From Coniochaeta sp. PMI_546 (taxonomy: Eukaryota; Ascomycota; Sordariomycetes; Coniochaetales; Coniochaetaceae), in the NCBI GenBank assembly GCA_021432605.1, contig MU271145.1:1550001-1614000 (forward strand): DNA of 64,000 nt, written 5' to 3'. Every line of letters starts with the position of its first letter. Position 1 is the stretch's first letter. Under the pieces are notes generated by a model. The model saw nothing but the letters and a program-made list of their open reading frames with translations, made no database searches and was not told where the DNA came from. Positions 44,322-53,684 of the stretch are shown piece after piece. Made by a program: the position numbers and the translations under genes.

Positions 44322-46315
44322 ATTACAATCGGTTATCGTCTATCAGAGTTGGAGAGACAGATGCCCTATACCTAACCATCTTCATTGCTGCGTAATGGCA
44401 GCAGGTGCCACTGTCAAAGACCCGGCTTCAATGGTGGGGTACCTGTGCCGCAGGCTAGAATTGGGTACATGTGCAGGTACCTTAGCATTAAATGGGTCCG
44501 AAGAATTGCGGCTTCAGTTGGCAGCGGTTCACAATGGCCGAGGACAATCCGTTCAGCAATGCTGCCGCGAGCAAGGACATGCAGTCTGGACCTATCATAC
44601 CCAACGAAGACACTTCCACCAGCCGCAATGCCAGCGACGACGACGGGGTTTCCAGCGGCGGAAGCTCCAATGACCTCAACTTGGATCTCGACAGCGCCAG
44701 GGGGCGGCGCGCCTTGAAGCGAGCACAAAACCGGGACATTACCCTCGATGCCCAAAGCACCGGCTACCAAAGCCCCGATATCGCGTACCAGATCTCCGAC
44801 CGGCTGTACGCCAAGGCGGCCAGACAGAACGCGGACCTGACGGACGACGAGCGCGCCCTCTTGCTCAGCCGAGGCGACGTTTTCGGCAAGGCCTTGGCGA
44901 ATCCGGACTCGCTCACCATAGAGGAAATGCACGAGGTCATGTGCTGGCCGCCTCCCGATGAGATGCGTGCACTCGTCCAGAGGGCCACTGGCGGAGCGCT
45001 GAGCACACCGCGGGAGCTTGTCGCCAAGGCTAGGGAGGCGATTGAGCGGGCCCGGCTGCAGGAGGATCTGAACGACGACGAGGTCAGGCTGATCGCGCAG
45101 AGGTTCTGGGACCAGCCGCCGAGGTGGGTTTTGTATTGGGGCAATGACGGATGTCCGGGGAATGAAGAGGCGATATCCCTTGTCTGTTCACGGCTGGGCG
45201 TCGATATGGCCGTCGTTGATACCGTACGCAAGCACCAGGCCAGGGGAAGAACGAGCGGAGGGGCGTATCTGGATGCACTTGTCATTTCTCTAAGACAGTT
45301 CCAGAGGAGACTCGAGGGCGGCGAGGTGGGAACCGATGAGTTTCTTACTCTCTACAGCGGCATCGTCGCTCGGCTCAAGACGGTCAGAGCAGCGGATGGC
45401 GGGGAGGCGCGACTAGGTGGTATCGTAGACGCTATGGCACGCTTGCAAGATAGGCTCGAGCTCGGGGAGGTGGAGAATAGCGAGCTGGTCGCCATCAATC
45501 GGGGCTATCTCGACTCGCTTGCGGGACTTAGGGAAGAAAGCAGCGAGGCGCGAGTGCGAGCTCGGCCGAAGCCGGAGCCGAGTATAAGTGAGATTAAGGC
45601 GCGGCCGATCGAGGACGACGAGGACGAAGAACGTGTAGATGCGGTTGCTAAGTCTATGACGGATCTTTGGGTGATGATGGAGCGCGGCCAAAAAGTCGAC
45701 AAGGAAGAGTTCATACAACTTAATAGGGACTACGTCGGCAGCCTTGAACCGCTCCGGAGCTCGGACAGATATCTGGACGCAATCTTGGCCGCCATGGCGC
45801 ATCTTGGGGAACAACTGGATCAGAAAAAGGTGGACAACGACGAGTATATCAAGATTCTCTGGGCATATCTCGTACCACTTAGCAGCTTCCGAGAGAACAG
45901 GCGCTACTGCCGGAAGGCAGGAGGGGCGCCGGTCTTCGCACGTAAGCCACGGCTACTCCGCGCGGCCGAACTGTTGTTCTGGACCGACCACTACGCAAAT
46001 TTCGCCGCGCTCAATCTCTCTTGTGAGAACCTCACCTCCGAGGTCCGCAGACGATTTGATGCGCTTACCGAGAGTCAAAAGCAGGCATATCTGGCGCGGG
46101 GTTACCTGGTCAGCTCGCACGACTCGCCGCCATATGTGATGCAGCTCCATCCGTGGGTGAAGTCTTGAGGCAGTGATGACTGGTCTTCAGAGCAAAAGAC
46201 CTTGATGGCTGTGTGTAGATCGGGGTCACCCTGACCAGCTCGAGCCACTTCGCAATGCGCACTTCGTACATATGTCACGTCGGAAGGGGCTTAGGTGGGA
46301 GGCGTAACGCGAGAG
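44322..46315 (+). mobile_element. 1,994-bp insertion inside a 5S rRNA gene, nature unknown
   Basis: Both borders are defined by the 5S halves; the position is exact to one base because a G occurs at each junction. The insert holds about 170 nt, one intronless plus-strand gene (44492/44534-46168) and about 150 nt of 3' sequence. I see no target-site duplication longer than that base, no terminal inverted repeats, no poly(A) tail, and no transposase, reverse transcriptase or tyrosine-recombinase motifs. A remnant of a larger 5S-targeting element, a non-autonomous element, or a gene captured by repair of a break are all open. 5S rRNA genes are reported insertion targets of some fungal elements, including a Starship group named Voyager; no link is shown here. 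Confidence 0.6.
44534..46168 (+). CDS. Unrecognised protein with four tandem ~41-residue repeats
   Basis: The intronless frame is open from an ATG at 44492 (558 residues); the Met at 44534 (MAEDNPFSN, 544 residues) has the better-looking start. Numbers here count from 44492. Residues 15-95 are polar and disordered. Two related segments with LTDDERALLLSR (about 116) and LNDDEVRLIAQR (about 193) follow. Then come four helical repeats at 259-299, 307-347, 381-422 and 427-467, each of the form (Y/R)LDAIVxxMxxLQxxLExGEVDNDEFIxL...YxxxLxxLR. An acidic linker splits repeats 2 and 3. The C-terminus (about 490-540: AAELLFWTDHY, VRRRFDALTESQKQAYLARG) resembles a degenerate HMG box. No enzyme motif, signal peptide or membrane segment is seen. 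Its only neighbours inside the insertion are the 5S junctions. Confidence 0.7.
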   Translation: MAEDNPFSNAAASKDMQSGPIIPNEDTSTSRNASDDDGVSSGGSSNDLNLDLDSARGRRALKRAQNRDITLDAQSTGYQSPDIAYQISDRLYAKAARQNADLTDDERALLLSRGDVFGKALANPDSLTIEEMHEVMCWPPPDEMRALVQRATGGALSTPRELVAKAREAIERARLQEDLNDDEVRLIAQRFWDQPPRWVLYWGNDGCPGNEEAISLVCSRLGVDMAVVDTVRKHQARGRTSGGAYLDALVISLRQFQRRLEGGEVGTDEFLTLYSGIVARLKTVRAADGGEARLGGIVDAMARLQDRLELGEVENSELVAINRGYLDSLAGLREESSEARVRARPKPEPSISEIKARPIEDDEDEERVDAVAKSMTDLWVMMERGQKVDKEEFIQLNRDYVGSLEPLRSSDRYLDAILAAMAHLGEQLDQKKVDNDEYIKILWAYLVPLSSFRENRRYCRKAGGAPVFARKPRLLRAAELLFWTDHYANFAALNLSCENLTSEVRRRFDALTESQKQAYLARGYLVSSHDSPPYVMQLHPWVKS

Positions 46316-46370
46316 TCGTCAGATTAGTACTCGGGTGGGTGACCACTGGGGCATCCCTGATGTTGTACGG
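46316..46370 (+). rRNA. 5S rRNA gene, 3' half (55 nt)
   Basis: TCGTCAGATTAGTACTCGGG followed by TGGGTGACCAC and ending GTTGTACGG is the C-box and 3' end of a fungal 5S rRNA. Together with the 5' half it makes 118 nt, the expected length. The 3' GTTGTACGG pairs with ACGTACGAC of the 5' half, including a compensatory C-G pair at position 3 where the usual fungal pair is A-U. Confidence 0.88.
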
Positions 46371-46377
46371 TTCATAA

Positions 46378-46383
46378 TTTTTT
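46378..46383 (+). terminator. Pol III terminator of the split 5S gene
   Basis: A T6 run begins 8 nt after the 5S 3' end, the normal RNA polymerase III stop signal. Confidence 0.65.
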
Positions 46384-47347
46384 GGTTGAAATTCGTTCTT
46401 CAGTCATATCCAGAGCCAGGTGATGTAAATCAACGAGACTCAAGTTCAGCATAAGGTATCCGTAGAGATCGGAAGCGGTCAAGGATGAGAAGGTGAGAAG
46501 TCGTGGTGTCGAGACCATCATCAAGTGTACTCTCTGCCTACATCGTAAACGCGTTCTAACCGTGTCAAAGATGTGAACCAAATGCGACATAGCTGTATCC
46601 CATAGCTGCCTCCTAACTCTATCATAATTGTTGGCGCGTGGCAACTGTTTCGCACCCGTGCAGAATGACAAGGGACCGCACGACGAAGATCCTCCCGTGG
46701 TACAGTTTTGACAGACATAAATGGCACCAGCACGGTGCCCAGGTTCCAACATCCTAGCTAGGTGGTTTAATGCTATTGGTGAGGGAAAGATGTACATGGA
46801 TCATACAAACAGTGCGACACGATCTTCTTACAAGAGGGACTGGGCTCCAGGGGTTTTGCAGATATTGATTGATTTAGAGTTGGGATATAATCCTCTCACC
46901 AATCCCGCCATAGTCCCGCTATGCAGCAGGAACCATCCTATCCTCCATTCTACACATCAGTCCACCCGTCTAATCCATAGAGTCCTACATGTATGTACTC
47001 TGACAATGCTGTACACTGCTCCTCTGTCCCGCCAGAAGCACCTTGACAAAGGGAAAGGATATATACAGCCAGTACAGAGTGAGAACCACCCCCTACACGA
47101 GCCGGGCCGTTATGCCACGGTGATCAGGGCTTCCCCAGGGAAAAAAAACAACAACAGCTTTTTAGCCCCGCTCCAAACTCCATGCAAAGCAAGTCCAGGC
47201 TCAAGACACATTACATTAGAGCTTAATGTCCGTCTCGAGAGGGAGAGAGAGAAAGTAAACGCCAAATCAACAGCAAGCAAACCGCACGGAACATAAGGGC
47301 GGAAAAGAACAAAGGAGAAGAGATCTCTGAAAAGAGAGTCTAGGGGT
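46384..47347. other. Intergenic region
   Basis: Between the 5S gene and the MDM34 3' end. The plus-strand frame 46721-47296 is antisense to the MDM34 3' flank and has no protein-like motif. An A8 tract lies near 47141. Confidence 0.35.
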
Positions 47348-49456
47348 TTATCGAGCCTCGTACGCAGGTGGCGGGATCTCATCCCGCTCCTCCCAGAAGC
47401 CCGGGTTGCGGCGCTTCTCGTCGTACACCCGACGGGCGATCTCGCCGGCCATCTTCATAATCCAGGCCTGTTCGAGGATGACGGACGAGGTGTCCGATTC
47501 GGGACCGCCGCGTTTCTCCCATTGTCCGGTGGACATGGGTGCCTTTTCGGTAACAGCGTTTTGTTTGTCCTTCTGTTCTTGTGGAAAGGCAGCCTTTGGC
47601 TGCTCGGTTGTGATGGGAGCACTGGGCTGGTTGAACGGAGACGGGCTGAGAGGCGACCGTGGACGAGCTTGCGTCTGCTCAGCCGGAGACCTGAACCGGA
47701 CCTTACCCGGAGTCGACATCGTTGGCATCTCGAGCTCTGGCTCCTCTGGTATGGCTGTCGACATGAGAGGTTCAGACATCGGGGCCTGGATAGACGCAGA
47801 GTCGGATGCCGAGTCGTCGGCTTCGCTAACAGTCTCGCTCATGGTTCCGTTCATCGCGGCCTTCTTTCTCAAGTTGACCACCCTGTTCTTCTTCTTCCGG
47901 CCTGACTTGGAGTTTCTCCCCGAGCCGAGGGTCAGGCCGGTGGTTGCTGAGTTGAGGCTAACCAAGGAAGGCCGCGCGGGAAGGTGGCCATGCTCTTGGC
48001 TGTCCGCATCGGAAAATGTGTAAGTGGTAGCAGTGCCGTGGAAGGAGTGCGACCTGGTAAGACTTGGCGTTGCTAATGGTGAGCTGTGGCCGGTGTCCAC
48101 CCGATCCGTCACCCCGGCCCAGGCCCTGAACATGACATCCTTGATGCTAGGTGTGTATAGCGACAACGTGCGGTTGGTGTTGCTGAGTGTTGCCAGGCGA
48201 AGCATGTTCTTCTGCGAGAAGAGCGACTGGACCTCTGGGCCGCCATCGAGTGACAGAGCTGCAATTTCGGACTGATCCAACAAGTGGCCCTCGGCGTCAA
48301 CAGCATCCAAGGGAGGGCTGGCCAGCGGATCTACTGCCGGTTCCCGGTCCTCCTTGAGTGGGTCTTCCTCCTTTGGAAGCTGATCCGGACACCAAAGCTG
48401 TAGTGATAACCGGTGGATGATGGCAGGAAGCTCATCCATCATAAGATCACGCAGCTTTCCCTCAATCGTCCTTTGAAGGTAATCCCGGACGAACTGGATC
48501 GAGTCAAAGGTCGACGAGACCTTGAGAGACTCGAGTGGGTCATTTCGGAAGACCAGGGTCAGCCCTTTCTGCTTCGAGAAGACCAGAATGATGAAGGCAG
48601 ACAGCTTGATTTCAGATAGTGTTATCTGAAGGGGGATGGTGAGTCCCGATGCTGCTGCGAGTGGCTGCGGCGATGTGAAGTCCGGCTTGGAGCACAAGGA
48701 AGTGTTGAGAGGGTTTGCCTATAATGTACTGTCAGTATATGTGCAATAATATATGGCGCGCTAGTAATGTTTCGACCAGGCGATGACCCCCGGCACGCGA
48801 ATCCTTGCTTGGCAATATAGGAGACAATGCGAAAGTGCAAAAATCTTCGAAGAGCTTCGCAAGCCGAGATTCCAGCTTCTAGAACTCCTTTGCAAAGATT
48901 CGGCGTGCCCAGCGCAATTGTGTTCGCCCTCCAAGCCAGACGTTGGTATGGCCATTGCATCAGGAAAACAATTTCCAACGCGCTGCATAGATACAGTAGG
49001 AGCTGCATCATATGAGTACCCCTTAAAAGATGGCACTTGCAATTGATAAGGGATATCGAAGCTGCGATGCGCCATGCGCCATACGTCGGGCGGAGGGAAG
49101 TGTTGCCAAAGATAAGCAAACAACCGTTGCGATGCGATAATAAATGCTGCATTCCACAACCAGGAAGAGACGATAGAGACATGACGTACTTGTACTCTCG
49201 TCTTCAGCGTCAAGAAGGCGTCGCCGGAATAGCACATCTTGAAGATGCCGCGGAAGCGATCCTCGGCAATGTCCCCTATCTCGAGAATCTCCAGCTCGGG
49301 CGGCACGGAGCCAAGGTTGAACTCGGTAACGAGTATGTCATCGACGATGATGGGAGGCTTCGGAGACTTGTTCAGCGCGGTGGTGAGGAGGTCGCGGGCT
49401 TTTTCGTAGAACTTCTCGTCGGCCGTCAAAGGCGACCAGTTGAAGTTGAAGGCCAT
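47348..49456 (-). CDS. MDM34: ERMES subunit Mdm34 (Mmm2)
   Basis: Two exons: 49456-49190 and 48718-47348, joined in phase 0 over a 471-bp intron (GTACGT...ATTATAG). The product is 545 residues. [40 protein letters not shown] and [19 protein letters not shown] are near-invariant in Mdm34 proteins. The join restores [14 protein letters not shown], which is contiguous in the family. Residues 1-200 are the SMP lipid-transfer domain. The rest is a long low-complexity region with a basic [14 protein letters not shown] block and a conserved C-terminal helix ([19 protein letters not shown]). Mdm34 sits in the outer mitochondrial membrane and, with Mdm10, Mdm12 and Mmm1, forms the ER-mitochondria tether that moves phospholipids. 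The intron is five to nine times longer than most others here. Confidence 0.95.
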
Positions 49457-50796
49457 GTTGAACTGGCTGGTATCCTCAGAGGATCATCGCAACAAAGGGA
49501 GGCAGATGCTTGGGCTCTGCGATAAGCCCAGCTGTATCGCAAGCGATCGCGTATCGATGACTATCGCAGGTTGCGGTATTCCTGTGGTGTACTCGGGTCG
49601 CTGTGCTGTCGTGTTGTTGATTTGGGTTGCACAGGAGCAGGAACTGCGTATTGTGTCGCGAGAGCTCGGAGGATGGGCGACTTGGTTCAGAGGTGTGTGG
49701 GTGAATGACGCTATTTGGCGAAAGCCGGGTTCGCTTCTGGACGGGATAAACAGCACAGCTGCGAAAATTTCCTGCCGCAAATCTCTCCCTTGTCGCGTGC
49801 TGCGGTTTATGCAGGTTTCGAGGTGCCGGTGTTAGGAGTTTGTTAGAGTTGACTGGGATGTTTCCTGTAGATTGCTAACAAAGTGTTAGCAGAAGACGCG
49901 GGGTGTTTCGGGTCCTGACTCTAGCGCACTCCCCCGGCTGGGTCAATTGTGGGCTGACCTCCACCATATGACTGCAGCAGCCCCTGTGGTCCAACCACAT
50001 GCATGATTTTATCATCTCGTTCATGTGGAGGTAAACTCACATGCTTGCTATTAATGGCCAGGTGCTACTGTGCAATTTTGGCAAGTCGGAGATGGTCCGG
50101 GGTAGTAGGAGAGAGAGATGTTGAAATGTTGAAACACGGGTTTAGGGCTGGAAGACGTAGAGTTATGTTGCTTGAAAAGTACCTTATAAGGTATTAGTGC
50201 AAGAGGAAAGCTGTCTCTGGTGGTGGAGTGATGCCAGTGATGCAGTGGTTCGATATATGCAGAGCTCAACGGACCATCCCGAAGGACGGATGGCACATCG
50301 AGGCTACCTTACCTGAAGACATCCAAATGTTTAACATAGCAGTCTGTAGGTGGAATCAACAGTACGAGGCTTCAAGGCAGTCCCGGCCTCGATTTTCGTC
50401 AACTCGGAAATCAAACTCAGACTGCTCCTTCTGCTGCGGCTGAATCACTTATGTCTCCAATAATACGACATGACGCATTCACCGAGCACTCTGCAAGGTG
50501 AAGGCCTACTGACAACTTCATGGTATCTATCGCCTTCAAGTGCTTGCTATTCCAGTCAATACTTTAGTCATGGAATCAAGTTCAGCCCTTTCGCACGCTT
50601 CTCACCTCACATATTTCTCAGTTCCAAGGTGAATTCCACGTCAAGATGACCCCGCTTAGTGCATGTCAATCTCTTGAGTCGTAGCTTCCTTGAATATCTG
50701 ATCTAAGACCAATTTCCAGCTTTCACGTCGAAGTTCTTCTTACAAGACAGAAGACGATGGACATTCGTTCGTCCCTTCTATTCACGACTCTTAATT
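49457..50796. other. Intergenic region between divergent MDM34 and IPK1
   Basis: 1.3 kb holding the two promoters. Frames at 49440-49835 and 50051-50296 are short and without motif. AAGGTGAATT-type repeats are absent. No gene is seen. Confidence 0.4.
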
Positions 50797-51889
50797 ATGA
50801 CCGATGACACGACAGCCTTTCCACCGGATTGTGAGGCCGACTTCATTGGCGAAGGCGCTGCTAATGTGGTCTTTCACGTAAAATTTCCAGGGGGCCAGCC
50901 TGCGTTTCCAGGTACCTACTCTCGCCCCTTATAGAGCGATAAGGCGCTGACCAGCTACTAGGCAGACTCCTGCGCGTTCCCAAGGCCGGAACCAGCGCAT
51001 TCTCCCACGAAGACTTGCAGCACTACTGGCTCAACACCGTGGCGCCGCTGTTCTCCGAGGAGCAGCTCGTCAAGCAGTCCCTCATCCCCCTGACAGGAAC
51101 CGGCATCGTCCCCAAACTCAATGCCATCCTTGCCAAGAATGAAGGCACCAGACGAAAGGACTTCCAAGGCAGCAGGGTCGCCGACGCGGAGCACGGCATG
51201 CTGGTAGAGGACATGAGAAAGCGTTTGTTTGCCTCGGCCGCCATTGCTTCACCTGAGTCCACTTCTCCACCTAACATTTGACCGTAGAGAACCCGACAGA
51301 CAAGGTAATAGAGTTCAAACCAAAATGGCTCTCCCAGTCTCCTGCGGCGCCACCAACGGCAACCCGCTGCCGTAACTGCGCCCGCGAAGCCTACCGCGCC
51401 AACAAGACCGGCGTCACGCCAAGCTCGAACGGCCGCTGGCCTTTGTGTCCGCTCAAACTGATACACGGCCGGGACATGGCCTGCAATCACGGGGAAGAGG
51501 AAGATCCAGATTGTGAATTCTGCGCAGTGGTCACCAGTCTCCTTCTAGGGTCCGGAGACGGCGGAGACCAGGGCCGGATACGATCTTACAGACCCCAACT
51601 GTCGCACTGGATCCGGACAAACGAGCTTTTGCCCCGCCTGCAGAGTCTACAGGTCGACCGGGACCAGGAGCTCACCATGACACTGCGAGATTGCACCTGT
51701 TTTCTCCGTGTCCCTGGCGATGCGAGCCGGCCGGTCGAGGCCAAGTTGGGTGATCTGGACAGGAAGAACGGGTCTGCTAAGAGGGAGTACTGGGATGAGA
51801 TGGAAAGGAAGTTGATCGAGGGGCGTTACTATGAGGGGAAGGAGCAGCCGCGGCAGAGGACTGCTTGTTGGCTGGAGCGACGTTCCTGA
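50797..51889 (+). CDS. IPK1: Inositol-pentakisphosphate 2-kinase
   Basis: Three exons: 50797-50911, 50962-51222 and 51288-51889, with introns of 50 and 65 bp. The product is 325 residues. The N-lobe begins FIGEGAANVVFHV, the nucleotide-binding loop, followed by LLRVPKAGTSAF. The signature VIEFKPKWLSQSP, directly followed by TRCRNCAREAYR, and the C-terminal MTLRDCTCFLR plus VEAKLGDLDRKN and YWDEMERKLIEGRYYEG are typical of the family; the Cys and His cluster (CNHGEEEDPDCEFC) is the zinc-binding site. The enzyme adds the 2-phosphate to InsP5 to make phytate, needed for mRNA export. The second donor is GTTTGT, chosen because it alone joins VEDMRK to the NPTDKVIEFKPKWL segment in frame, with a CCTAAC branch point. 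Confidence 0.88.
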
Positions 51890-52184
51890 CACTTGAGACT
51901 GCGAAGAAGAAGGAAACGAAGTCTCGATGAGGGTGGGAGATGCGAGGGTTGAACCCATCGGTGAATTTGGTGTATGATTATTGTGGTGTTTATGAACAGA
52001 CAGGGTTATTGTTTACTACTACGACGTCAAATGTACGGAATTTCCGGACTACCAGCCACGTATACCGGCTACTGGGCTGTATAGGCACTGACGGAGACAG
52101 CTGTCGTTCTGTGTCCATCTAATGGTTTCTTCTGGACTCCCCGTCTTTAATCGCTCTACCCTCCAGAAGGAAATCCTTCACTGG
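51890..52184. other. Intergenic region, convergent gene ends
   Basis: A short spacer between the IPK1 and Hce2-gene 3' ends, with no supported frame. Confidence 0.4.
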
Positions 52185-52703
52185 TTAAGTATGGTAAATC
52201 CCCCAAGTGACCGTCGGCGGGAACGAGCCAGCACGACAAACCATCTCTCCTTTCGCACCGACCGTGCCCGCCGCTGCAAACTTCTCGATAGAAGTATGGA
52301 TGATATCAATTATATCCTGGTTACCAACGAGGAAATAAGCGTCTCCATCTATCCCGCCCTGGACCCCAAAGGCGCAGCTGCCGTACTCGACGAGCTGGTG
52401 CTGTTGCTTCACGAATGACTCGACCTCCCAGCTGGCTCGGCCGGTGCTGCCGATGGTCCGGACGGAAAGGTTGTCTACGATGCGGAGGCAGTCGTCGACG
52501 AGAGGCGAAGCGGCGCTGTTCTGGTTGACGAAGGTGGAATCGCCGCACAGGTCGCTGCCTCGGAAAGGAGCTGTCTTCCTGTAGGTTAGGGGTTGCGTGT
52601 CGGTGGCAGGACTTGAGGGAAGGGGTTTCGGCGTGGGCGATGCAAGCGAGCAGGCGAGCAGTAGGACTACGAGGGTGGCGAGGTGCTTGACTGGGTGCAT
52701 CAT
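52185..52703 (-). CDS. Secreted Hce2/Ecp2-type putative necrosis-inducing factor
   Basis: The intronless ORF encodes 172 residues. The signal peptide is MMHPVKHLATLVVLLLACSLA with likely cleavage near ASP. The Hce2 domain spans about residues 48-168: CGDSTFVNQ, the DDCLRIVDNL helix, WEVES, the YGSCAFGV strand, VGNQDIIDIIH and the final GEMVCRAG...WGIYH. Four cysteines fit two disulfides. The domain was named for homologues of the Cladosporium fulvum effector Ecp2, and family members are secreted small proteins; only some have been shown to affect plants, and copies occur in non-pathogens. Its activity cannot be judged from sequence. It is not broken. A TATA element lies 119 bp upstream. Confidence 0.85.
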   Translation of the reverse strand: MMHPVKHLATLVVLLLACSLASPTPKPLPSSPATDTQPLTYRKTAPFRGSDLCGDSTFVNQNSAASPLVDDCLRIVDNLSVRTIGSTGRASWEVESFVKQQHQLVEYGSCAFGVQGGIDGDAYFLVGNQDIIDIIHTSIEKFAAAGTVGAKGEMVCRAGSFPPTVTWGIYHT

Positions 52704-53486
52704 GATCTGTATAGCTTTGCGAAACGGTCAGCGTCTTTACTCAGTGTTGAGACGTCAGTGGTGTTTATGGTGTCTTGGTATTGTGTCTTGCGACGAGGAT
52801 AGGAGCTGGCTGAGGAGGGTGTTTTATATGCGATTACGGCACCTCACTTGGCTTCCAACTTTCGAGTCTTATTCACGCTATTCAGGTTGGCTTCTCATTA
52901 TTCTCTATGACAGAATTGCCACTCCCGGAGATCAGTATGTATACCCCCTTTGTTAGTAGTTTTCCAATATCGACAAAGATTCCACAACGAATATTTTCCA
53001 AGATAGGAGCGTCCTTGCTTACTCTGCGACGATGCTGCTAATATCTGGAGGACAGAGTGATGAGTGTATGCCTTGATATGTTATAAATAGCCGCCTTCTT
53101 CTGCGTGTTGCGGTCATCAGACCTGTCACGACTTTCGGACACGACTGTTGCATATCTGGGAGCATGCGCGATGAAAGCCTTGCATAATGCCTTCGTGGGC
53201 CTAGCTACTCTGTTGTAATCTATCCGTAAAATTACCTATGATGCAGAGAAAGCCTGCTCTCAAGACGATAAGGCATGCCCCTTTTGTGAACCCTCCTTTT
53301 TTGCCACCAGAACGCCAAGGGGTATCACCCAACCATACCGTATAATCCGAAGTATAACAAAGCCAGTCCCAATGGTAGGGCATCTCCTGCCCATACTCCT
53401 GCCTCAGAAGCTTTGCCACTCCCGCCAACTCATTTCCATCATGACTCTGCTCATTTGCGTGTGCAGCTTCTTATTCCCGACTGGTT
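52704..53486. other. Intergenic region with an orphan TATA box
   Basis: The left part is the Hce2-gene promoter. A plus-strand TATAAATA at 53082-53089 precedes a 15-codon frame (MKALHNAFVGLATLL) that looks like a truncated signal peptide; I could not find a continuing exon. Confidence 0.35.
52822..52828 (-). promoter_or_regulatory. TATA box of the Hce2-type gene
   Basis: TATAAAA on the minus strand, 119 bp upstream of the start codon. Confidence 0.5.
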
Positions 53487-53684
53487 TCAGTTGCACTCCT
53501 CGTCGTCCTCGAGAATGACATTCCTCGGCCGCCACATCATCCACTTCGCCGGCGTCTCACACTCCTCGGCATCAGCCGTCTAAGCCTTGCCGACCTCCCA
53601 GTCCTCATCGCTGCTCTGCTTCTCCTTCCTCGGCCGTCCCCTCTTCCGCCCCAAGGACACCCTGCTCTGCTGGGAGTCGGCCAC
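53487..53684 (-). other. In-frame C-terminal extension of YAF9 with AT-hook
   Basis: The YAF9 frame continues after its TAG (53685-53687) for 34 sense codons to a second TAG (53580-53582), then 30 more to TGA (53487-53489). The first part contains GRKRGRPRKEK (53625-53651), an AT-hook core, followed by an acidic stretch; the second is Trp/Glu/Asp-rich. Both repeat the context GKA-stop-(V/T)AD. Composition is coding-like. Alternative routes into it are a 57-bp, frame-preserving GTGCTG...CCCAG intron (53670-53726) that removes the first TAG, stop-codon readthrough, or A-to-I editing of UAG to UGG. It may instead be decayed coding sequence. Confidence 0.5.

Noticed and set aside
44322-46315. Starship or other named transposon
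   Set aside because: The insert is 2 kb, with no tyrosine recombinase (DUF3435), terminal repeats or reverse transcriptase; only the target type is suggestive.
46721-47296. 191-codon plus-strand frame
   Set aside because: Low-complexity and UTR-like sequence, no domain, antisense to the MDM34 3' flank, and no splice or promoter support.
48622-49182. 186-codon minus-strand frame across the MDM34 intron
   Set aside because: It overlaps exon 2 in the wrong frame, has no domain, and the intron join restores the conserved Mdm34 sequence.
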